DNA from: Mesotoga sp. UBA6090
Lineage (GTDB): Bacteria > Thermotogota > Thermotogae > Petrotogales > Kosmotogaceae
Reading direction: 5' to 3'
DNA: 12,483 nt
Assembly: GCF_002435945.1 (NCBI RefSeq)
Contig: NZ_DIXC01000032.1
Coordinates: forward strand, 1-12,483
The notes beneath the pieces were generated by a model. That model was given only the letters and a program-made list of their open reading frames with translations, was not told the origin of the DNA and ran no database searches. The position numbers and the translations under genes are program-made. Positions 7,180 to 12,483 of this stretch are shown here, piece after piece; the stretch's first letter is position 1, and the number at the start of each line of letters is the position of its first letter.

Positions 7180-8058
7180 CTAGAGTGCCTTCATTTCTTT
7201 CAGTGCATTCTCGATCTTCTGGTAAATGGAGTCTTCTACGAGAGTGTAGGGGTGCCGTGGATATCCGGGATCAATACCTCTCATCTTCAACATTGCGTGA
7301 ATTGCGGGAATACTTTGAGCGAAATGCTGAATGTCTCTCAGTCTGTTCACCCTCACCTGAAGTTCCAGGGCCTTCTTGTAATCAGGTTTCATAGTTTCAT
7401 CATACAGTTCGACTACAGGTTCCGGAAGAGCGTTCGCTAAACCACAGATCGCTGCGTCGGCACCCAGTGCTACTGAGGGGACTATGAATGCTTCAGTTCC
7501 GCTAATATAGCAGAATTCATCCATATTCATATTGAACTTGACACCATAGAAATACAGAAGATCAAAGGTACTGTCCTTTATCCCATACAGCCCCACGTCC
7601 TTGAGTTTTTTGAGTGTTTCAACATCTATTGTTACTCCAGTTGTCTTTGGGTTGTTATAGATGAAAACTGGAAGCTCCGATAACTCTATTAGCTTCTTAA
7701 AAAATCTGACTATGTCCGCCTGAGAGTATGGGAAGTAGAAGGGCACAACTGTCGCTACAGCTTTGGCGCCCGCACGTTTCGCGTGTTTTGCGAGTTCGAA
7801 GATGTCGTCAGGGTTGCTCGAACCTATATGGGCTATAACAGGAACCCTGTTTTCTGCCCCTTTTACAGCAAGTTCAGTTACTTTCTTTCGTTCATCGACA
7901 TTCATTAACGGTCCAGAACCGTATGTTCCGCAGGCAAACAAACCATGTACCTTTCTGGAAAGAAAATCTATGAGATTGAGATACCGTTTCTCATCGATAT
8001 TTCCCTCTGAGTCAAATGTTGTTAGTACTGGTGGAATAATGCCTTTAAAAGCTCCCAA
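7180..8058 (-). CDS. DapA-superfamily aldolase, probably for a 2-keto-3-deoxy sugar acid
   Basis: The 292-residue protein is a class I (Schiff-base) aldolase/lyase of the dihydrodipicolinate synthase/N-acetylneuraminate lyase superfamily, a TIM barrel of normal length. Visible are the alpha-carboxylate binding loop GTYGSGP (44-50), the catalytic tyrosine in YNNPKTTG (Y134), the Schiff-base lysine in GIKDS (K161) and CGLANALPE (205-213). True dihydrodipicolinate synthase has GTTGE and an arginine after Y-N-x-P-x, corresponding to E. coli R138. Here that position is threonine, which argues against lysine synthesis. With two KDG-kinase-like neighbours, cleavage of 2-keto-3-deoxygluconate, its phosphate or an isomer to pyruvate and an aldehyde is inferred. 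The start is TTG at 8056-8058, six bases after GGAGG; it lies 15 bases after the regulator gene. Confidence 0.85.
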   Translation of the reverse strand: MGAFKGIIPPVLTTFDSEGNIDEKRYLNLIDFLSRKVHGLFACGTYGSGPLMNVDERKKVTELAVKGAENRVPVIAHIGSSNPDDIFELAKHAKRAGAKAVATVVPFYFPYSQADIVRFFKKLIELSELPVFIYNNPKTTGVTIDVETLKKLKDVGLYGIKDSTFDLLYFYGVKFNMNMDEFCYISGTEAFIVPSVALGADAAICGLANALPEPVVELYDETMKPDYKKALELQVRVNRLRDIQHFAQSIPAIHAMLKMRGIDPGYPRHPYTLVEDSIYQKIENALKEMKAL

Positions 8059-8073
8059 GTTGCACCTCCGAGT

Positions 8074-8922
8074 TTAGAATTTTAGGTATGATAATGATCT
8101 TCTTGATAATGAAAGAGTGTCGAGCGATTCCTCGCCCTCTCTTACCGCAAGACAAGCGAAGAGGGAGTCAACAACCACCATCTGAACACATCTCGAAACG
8201 ATTGCGTCAGTACGCAAGTTCATTTCTTCAGGGACGGCAGCTACAATGCAGAGATCTGCGATCTTTGCAAGCGTTGCATCGGCAAATCCTGTAAGCGCGA
8301 TGATTTTCACCGTATTCTTAACTTTTTGAAGAGGCAAGACCACATCTTTACTCTCCCCCGACTGGGAGATTGCAAATACACAGTCATCCTTACCAAGTTT
8401 TGAAAGCGTAACGGCATTTGTATGTGAATCCGGACAATAAATAGCATCTTTTCCGAGAAGATTCAGCTTGAAAGACAAATTGTTAGCTATGGAGCCGGAA
8501 ACACCGTATCCAATGCATATTATTCTTCTGCTCTTCTCAACTAGATCTACGGCTTCGGTTATCATCTTTCCGATTGGGCTTTCGGAATTCTCTCTCAATG
8601 CCATAATGCACCCATTGAATATCTTCTTAACAACGTCTGTAGGAGTGTCATCGATTGTGATATCCTCATAGGGATGGTAGAAAGACGAGCCGGCGATCTC
8701 CGATGCAAGAGTCACTTTGAACTCGTGAAAGCTCTCATATCCAAGCTGCCTGTAGAATCTAACGATCGTCGATTCACTTCCCACTCTCGATCTGTTCATT
8801 AGCTGTGTTATTGAGAGATTTACTGCCTCTGAGGGATTCATAAGAATCGCATCGGCGATTCTCTTCATCGTCGGGGTGAAATCAGCACTTTCCCTGGTTA
8901 TTTTGTCAAGAAGAGTTCCCAA
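8074..8922 (-). CDS. RpiR-family transcriptional regulator (HTH + SIS domain)
   Basis: The protein has 282 residues, normal for the RpiR family. Residues about 1-75 form the HTH_6 DNA-binding domain, with FTPTMKRIADAILMNP and the recognition helix region RVGSESTIVRFYRQLGY (46-62). Residues about 120-255 form the SIS sugar-phosphate binding domain, with GYGVSGS (138-144) and ISQSGES (185-191). Such proteins bind phosphosugars and repress or activate sugar catabolism genes. It is the first gene of the operon it most likely controls, and its ligand is probably a kinase or aldolase intermediate. The start is taken as TTG at 8920-8922, five bases after AGGGTGA; an ATG at 8935-8937 lies upstream of that site and would put the ribosome binding site inside the gene. 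Confidence 0.92.
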   Translation of the reverse strand: MGTLLDKITRESADFTPTMKRIADAILMNPSEAVNLSITQLMNRSRVGSESTIVRFYRQLGYESFHEFKVTLASEIAGSSFYHPYEDITIDDTPTDVVKKIFNGCIMALRENSESPIGKMITEAVDLVEKSRRIICIGYGVSGSIANNLSFKLNLLGKDAIYCPDSHTNAVTLSKLGKDDCVFAISQSGESKDVVLPLQKVKNTVKIIALTGFADATLAKIADLCIVAAVPEEMNLRTDAIVSRCVQMVVVDSLFACLAVREGEESLDTLSLSRRSLSYLKF

Positions 8923-8936
8923 GTAAATCACCCTCA

Positions 8937-8951
8937 TAGAAAAAATTTCTA
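8937..8951. promoter_or_regulatory. Palindrome TAGAAA-AAA-TTTCTA, candidate RpiR operator
   Basis: TAGAAAAAATTTCTA is a perfect inverted repeat (6-bp arms, 3-bp centre) just upstream of the regulator's start. It covers the predicted transcription start of the - strand operon. RpiR-family regulators bind short palindromes of GAAA...TTTC type, so autoregulation by this site is plausible. A second copy of its first 12 bases occurs at 9080. Confidence 0.45.
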
Positions 8952-8955
8952 CTAT

Positions 8956-8984
8956 AATCTAACATGATTTGCCTTTCTAATCAA
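8956..8984 (-). promoter_or_regulatory. Candidate promoter of the rpiR-aldolase-kinase-tct operon
   Basis: On the - strand TTGATT (8979-8984 on +) is followed after 17 bases by TAGATT (8956-8961 on +). Both match four or more consensus positions of the housekeeping sigma factor. TATAGT (8951-8956) is an alternative -10 element, but its spacing is too long. A 6-bp inverted repeat CTAATC/GATTAG (8977-8997) overlaps the -35 element and could be a further binding site. Confidence 0.4.
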
Positions 8985-9223
8985 ATCAGCAGATTAGTAG
9001 TGAGAGACAATAAAACATACTGAGAAAGAACTACGAGCGAATAACATGATAAATCTAGATATATCATTTAGGAAAGCCGTAGAAAAAATTTTTTTCATAA
9101 GTTGAAGAGATTTGCATTCCTCTTTGCTGGAGGTTTTGATCTACCGTGCTATCATCTAAATGATTAAGAACTGCAATATATAAATTGCGAGCGTTGACAA
9201 TTTTCAAACGTTACAGTGGGAGT
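8985..9223. other. AT-rich divergent control region between the two sugar-acid transcripts
   Basis: No gene is readable. The stretch contains the palindrome ATCTAGAT (9054-9061), ATCAT/ATGAT arms at 9151-9164, GCAAT/ATTGC arms at 9173-9188 around an AT-only core, and a consensus-like TTGACA at 9194-9199 on the + strand with no good -10 element at 16-18 bases. The divergent kinase gene must be transcribed from within this stretch, but I cannot fix its promoter. Confidence 0.4.
9080..9096. promoter_or_regulatory. Second TAGAAAAAATTT copy, candidate regulator site
   Basis: TAGAAAAAATTT at 9080-9091 is identical to the first 12 bases of the palindrome at 8937-8951, and here continues TTTTC to give an A-tract/T-tract imperfect palindrome bounded by G and C. 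The two copies are 143 bases apart in the region between divergent transcripts, a spacing compatible with DNA looping. Because the motif is mostly A and T, chance recurrence is possible. Confidence 0.35.
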
Positions 9224-9254
9224 CTTCATAGATGTTGATTGTCAGTTTATGAAG
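9224..9254 (+). promoter_or_regulatory. Inverted repeat in the leader of the divergent kinase gene
   Basis: CTTCATA (9224-9230) and TATGAAG (9248-9254) are perfect 7-bp arms separated by 17 bases. They end two bases before the purine-rich ribosome binding site GGAGGAGG (about 9257-9264) of the kinase gene. It could be an operator or, in RNA, a hairpin that modulates access to the ribosome binding site. Confidence 0.4.
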
Positions 9255-9270
9255 TAGGAGGAGGATTTGG

Positions 9271-10293
9271 ATGTCGAGAGTAGTTACCTTCGGGGAAATA
9301 ATGATGCGACTTGCGTCTCCGTTGGGAGAGAGATTTGAACAGGCCACGAATTTCGAGGTTGTGTATGGTGGAGCCGAAGCGAATGTTGCAGTTGCCATTG
9401 CAAGGTATGGTGGAAATAGTCGTTTCGTGTCTAAAGTGTCCGACGATCAATTTGGAGATGCGGCAATTGGCAATATGAAAATTCAAGGTGTAGATACGGG
9501 TTTTGTTCAGAAAGATAAAGGAAGGCTAGGCAAGTACTTCTACGAATATGGTTATTCTCAGAGGCCATCAAAGGTTATTTACGATCGTGACAACTCGGTC
9601 TTCGCTAATTCAAAGCCCGGAGATTTCGACTGGGAAAAGATTTTCTCAGATGCCACTTGGTTTCACTTTACAGGCATCACTCCGGCACTAAGCGATGGGT
9701 TGATTGAAACATGCGAAGTAGCTCTGACAGAGGCCAAGAAGAGAGAAATAACTGTCTCTTGCGATCTCAATTACAGGGCGAGACTGTGGAGCAAAGAAAA
9801 GGCAAGAAAGGTTATGACTTCCCTTATGAAAAATACTGATGTCCTCTTTGCAAATGAGGAAGATAGCGAATCTGTCTTTGGAATAAAGGCGAAAGGTACT
9901 AATGTAAGCGATGGAAGGTTAAGTGTCGAGGGATACAGAGATGTGGCAACAAGGCTTATGACCACATTTGATCTGAAGGCGGTTGCAATTTCCCTAAGGG
10001 AAAGCGTAAATGCCAATTTCAACAGGTGGTCGGCATCGCTGCTCACTGGTGGGGAGTTCTTGGTATCGACAAAATACGACATGAACATAATCGATCGTGT
10101 AGGCGGAGGAGATGCATTTGCTGCGGGATTGATCTTTGGACTGGACAACTCCTGGGAGCCAAGAAAGGCGCTTGAATTCGGAGTAGCTGCCTCATGCCTA
10201 AAACACACAATAAAGGGAGACTTCAACATCGTATCTAGGGATGAGGTCGAGAAGCTACTTGGTGGAAATACTTCCGGAAGAGTTGTGAGGTAG
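9271..10293 (+). CDS. kdgK: 2-dehydro-3-deoxygluconokinase (KDG kinase)
   Basis: The 340-residue intact PfkB-family kinase is the closest of the three in the window to canonical KdgK. Motifs in order are FGEIMMRL (7-14), VYGGAEANVAVA (31-42), the substrate-binding VIYDRDNSV (102-110), DLNYRARLW (165-173) and DRVGGGDAFAAG (275-286), with D281 the likely catalytic base. It should transfer a phosphate from ATP to the C6 hydroxyl of 2-keto-3-deoxygluconate to give KDPG, which an aldolase splits to pyruvate and glyceraldehyde 3-phosphate. The ATG at 9271 follows a strong GGAGGAGG six bases upstream. It is divergent from the regulator operon and four bases ahead of the threonine-synthase-like frame, so these two share a transcript. 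Confidence 0.92.
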   Translation: MSRVVTFGEIMMRLASPLGERFEQATNFEVVYGGAEANVAVAIARYGGNSRFVSKVSDDQFGDAAIGNMKIQGVDTGFVQKDKGRLGKYFYEYGYSQRPSKVIYDRDNSVFANSKPGDFDWEKIFSDATWFHFTGITPALSDGLIETCEVALTEAKKREITVSCDLNYRARLWSKEKARKVMTSLMKNTDVLFANEEDSESVFGIKAKGTNVSDGRLSVEGYRDVATRLMTTFDLKAVAISLRESVNANFNRWSASLLTGGEFLVSTKYDMNIIDRVGGGDAFAAGLIFGLDNSWEPRKALEFGVAASCLKHTIKGDFNIVSRDEVEKLLGGNTSGRVVR

Positions 10294-10297
10294 GAAT

Positions 10298-11533
10298 GTG
10301 AAATCTCGCCATTATGTGCAAAGTTGTGACGCATGCGGCTTCCAGTGCAGCAATTCAGTTGGTATCCCCAAGTGTGCTAAGTGCGGCAGTACTCTAAATT
10401 ACAGATACAATCAAATTGGCGAAATGGATGTTGGTGGTTTTCCGGATAAAGACCTTTGCGGCTTATGGAAATACCAAAAATTACTCCCGATCGATGATGT
10501 TAGGGATTGTGTAACGCTAGGAGAGGGTGCTACTCCTCTAATTACTAGTGTTAGACTTCAGGTAAAGTTGGGAAGCACCGGGAGAATAATGCTGAAAGAC
10601 GAGACTCAGAACCCTACCGGCACTTGCAAGGATCGCCTGCGGCTATGGGTGTTAGAAAGGCTACAGAAATCGGTTCAGGAAAAATGATTCTCGCTTCTGA
10701 CGGAAATGCTGGCCCTGCAACAGTTGCTTATTGTGCAAGAGCTGGACTTTGTTGCTTCGTTCTGATGCCCGCAGATACGCCTGTTGAAAGAAATGTGCAA
10801 ACCATCTTCTATGGTGCTACTCTAATTCTTGTGGAAAATAGCACTGTGAGCGATTGCATTGATATGATAACCGATCTATCTGAATCTAATAACTGGACTC
10901 ATCTGACAACTGCCGCAGCAGTCAATCCTTATCATTTTGAAGGTACAAAAACCATAGCTTTCGAAATTGCAGAGGATCTTGGATGGAACACTCCCGCCTG
11001 GGTCATAATGCCTGTGGGAGGGGCTGGTCTTTCTGCTGCAGTTTGGAAGGGCTTTGGAGATGATGGAAGCTGGTATAATAACTGAGCTCCCGAGAATTCT
11101 TTCCGTTCAGGCCGAGGGATGTGCACCTTTAGTGAGAGCCTTTAAGAAACACAAGAACAAGATCAAGAGATGGGAAAAGCCCAGTACTTTAGCGAAGGCA
11201 ATTAGCGTTCCTTACCCGCTCGACGGTGAACTGGCACTTCGCGCAATAAGGGATTCAGGTGGGTCGGCCATCTCCGTATCTTACGGTGAGATGGTCAATG
11301 CAGCCCGTGACATTGCAAGACTTGAGGGTATCTTTGCAGAACCAACTGGTGCAGCTTCTGTAGCAGGTTTAGCCAAAGCTCTTAAGGAGGGAATCGTAAG
11401 TGAGGAAGAATCAGTCGTTGCGCTTGTTACAGGAACGGGACTAAAGGCCATCTCATCATTTGGTAAGCTTCTTGAGGCGCCTAAGACAATAGGAAGAAAC
11501 ATTTCTGATTTGAAGAATGCTTTGGATGGATAA
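10298..11533 (+). pseudogene. Threonine synthase-like PLP enzyme with two single-base frameshifts
   Basis: Joined across three frames the region reads as one fold-type II PLP protein of about 411 residues. The N-terminus has a zinc-ribbon-like C-x2-C...C-x2-C (Cys 10, 13, 26, 29). TLGEGATPL and KDETQNPTGTCKDR follow, with the lysine of KDR expected to bind PLP. The first break is at about 10636-10637: one missing C turns KDRPAAMGV into KDRLRLWV. The middle frame carries ASDGNAGPATVAYCARAGL and MPVGGAGLSAAVWKGF. The second break is at about 11056-11057: one extra G, after which MMEAGIITELPRI continues to the end. The two shifts cancel, and no other stop interrupts the reading. The likely start is GTG at 10298, four bases after kdgK. 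The family usually makes threonine from phosphohomoserine; G-N-A-G replaces the common G-N-T-G, so another substrate is possible. Confidence 0.8.
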
Positions 11534-11767
11534 AGAGTAGTGTGGTTTATACTTCAAGTATCGAGAATCCACCCGCCACATTCAATGAATCCGGTTTTTC
11601 TTAAAATATTAGAGTATCGCGTACAAAGAATAATGGCGGTTCATGTACATAATGAAGCCGTTTCTTCATGTAATTATACAGAGCTTTCTCTCATTGTTAT
11701 TTAGTACGCCAAGAGTTCTCTGATTTCACGGGTTACTTAAGTAGAGTCTTTAGTCAAGGATTGATGT
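11534..11767. other. Convergent intergenic region without a clear terminator
   Basis: The two flanking frames converge here. The palindrome ATACTTCAAGTAT (11549-11561) and the inverted repeat ATGAAG/CTTCAT (11652-11669) are present, but neither is GC-rich or followed by a T-tract in a convincing way. No coding frame or RNA gene is evident. Confidence 0.4.
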
Positions 11768-12483
11768 CTAATCCACAGCTATACTCAAGGAATATCTTTC
11801 GTTTTTCTTTTTTCTATTTTCAAGTACCTCAACTATTGCTGAGTCGATCTTTGACATACCTTTTGAAAGAAGGACCAGAATTTTTCTATCGACCTGTCAA
11901 GAGTAGTGGATATGAATCCCTGCTCTGAATTAACTCCAAGATTGTTTATTGCCAGTAATGCACAGCTATATGCTTCCTGGCCTCCAAGGCCCGCCTTCAA
12001 TGAACAGCTCTCTTTTGCACCATCGCGCATGATTCCCGTCGTGCTTGATAGTATAGTAAGCATTGCCTGTTCAATAGTCTCCCTTGTTCCTCCAAGAAGA
12101 TAGGTAATTCCTGCTGTGGCTCCCGTTCCGGCGGCTGTAATACATCCGCAGATCGGGGCAACCATGCCGAGCTTGTTCTTTGTGTAACCGGAGAAAAGGT
12201 GGCTCATAGCTACTGCTCTTGAAATGTCTTCGCGGTTTTTTGGAAGTGTTCACCGGTTAGAGCCACTGGAAGTGTGGCTACAATTCCCTGGTTACCTCTT
12301 CCGCACTACTCATTACAGGAAGCGGAACACCTGACATTCTTGCCGCTGAAGCCGCAAAGCAATAACTGCGAATTCTGTATCCGAGGCTTTCGTTTTCGTA
12401 ATACCTGGAAGTCTCTCTTGAAGGCAACATTTCCTTAAGGCCAAATCTGGCAATCTTGAGGCTCTTCCTCAGATTATATGAAC
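11768..12483 (-). pseudogene. cyuA: L-cysteine desulfidase/serine dehydratase-like protein (CyuA/UPF0597), frameshifted, 5' end outside window
   Basis: Read on the - strand and joined across frames, this is the C-terminal ~235 residues of a UPF0597/CyuA-type enzyme, a presumed iron-sulfur lyase releasing sulfide or ammonia from cysteine or serine. The first part (12482-12305) gives AASAARMSGVPLPVMSSA. A missing G at 12301-12302 breaks the frame before GNQGIVATLPVALTGEHF. A run of six A where seven are needed (12236-12241) breaks it again before NREDISRAVAMSHLFSGYTK. Next come VAPICGCITAAGTGATAG and DGAKESCSLK, with the conserved cysteines expected to hold the cluster. An extra base at about 11879-11885 then shifts the end, which would read ENLVLLSKGMSKIDSAIVEV and stop at 11768-11770. 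All breaks are single-base; no nonsense codon is seen otherwise. Decay is recent, or the breaks are sequence errors. Confidence 0.8.

Noticed and set aside
8923..8937. ATG at 8935-8937 as the RpiR gene start
   Set aside because: The sequence AGGGTGA, an ideal ribosome binding site for the TTG at 8920-8922, would then be coding. It is not excluded, only less likely.
9194..9222. Consensus TTGACA as the kdgK promoter
   Set aside because: No acceptable -10 hexamer occurs 16-18 bases downstream (the sequence there is TGGGAG), so I did not list it as a promoter.
9771..10334. 187-codon open frame on the - strand
   Set aside because: It lies antisense to the catalytic half of kdgK and crosses the kdgK/PLP-enzyme junction. 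The serine/leucine-rich translation is typical of a shadow frame.
11549..11669. Short palindromes ATACTTCAAGTAT and ATGAAG/CTTCAT as terminators
   Set aside because: Arms are short and AT-rich and there is no following T-run, so termination is not supported.
1..12483. CRISPR array, tRNA, rRNA, insertion sequence or phage defence system
   Set aside because: No regularly spaced repeats, no tRNA-like cloverleaf and no transposase or defence-protein motifs were seen on either strand. The only mobile element is the group II intron end.

Overview
The window looks like a chromosomal segment of a mesophilic or moderately thermophilic member of the Thermotogota, most likely Mesotoga or a relative. 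This is inferred from protein style, strong GGAGGTGA-type ribosome binding sites, frequent GTG and TTG starts, and tightly packed same-strand operons. No rRNA or other taxonomic marker is present, so the assignment is tentative.

Layout. Positions 1-205 are the 3' end of a group II intron on the + strand: the reverse transcriptase C-terminus, then domains V and VI. The intron sits antisense inside an MFS transporter gene on the - strand (to 624), of which only the first ~140 codons are visible. From 625 to 1872 lie a candidate promoter with an overlapping inverted repeat, a decayed GNAT acetyltransferase with a YoaP-like C-terminus, and little else. A small intact DUF427 gene (1873-2151, +) ends at a bidirectional terminator.

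The core is an intact seven-gene - strand operon (8922 down to 2214). In transcription order it holds an RpiR-family regulator, a DapA-superfamily aldolase, two PfkB/KDG-kinase-like sugar kinases and a tripartite tricarboxylate-type transporter (tctC, tctB, tctA). A hairpin separates tctC from tctBA. Across a ~350 bp AT-rich control region with two copies of TAGAAAAAATTT, a third KDG-kinase-type gene (9271-10293, +) is transcribed divergently. It is followed four bases later by a threonine-synthase-like PLP enzyme that carries two single-base frameshifts. Converging on that gene is a cysteine desulfidase/serine dehydratase-like (CyuA/UPF0597) gene with three single-base frameshifts, cut by the window end.

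How the genes fit together. The periplasmic protein TctC would hand an acidic sugar derivative to the TctAB permease. One or more of the three kinases would phosphorylate a 2-keto-3-deoxy sugar acid at its terminal hydroxyl. The aldolase would cleave the acid or its phosphate to pyruvate plus a (phospho)aldehyde, and the RpiR protein would sense a phosphosugar intermediate through its SIS domain. No dehydratase or isomerase is encoded, so the imported compound may already be a 2-keto-3-deoxy acid, or those steps lie elsewhere. All broken genes lie outside the roughly 8 kb sugar-acid cassette, which is wholly intact.
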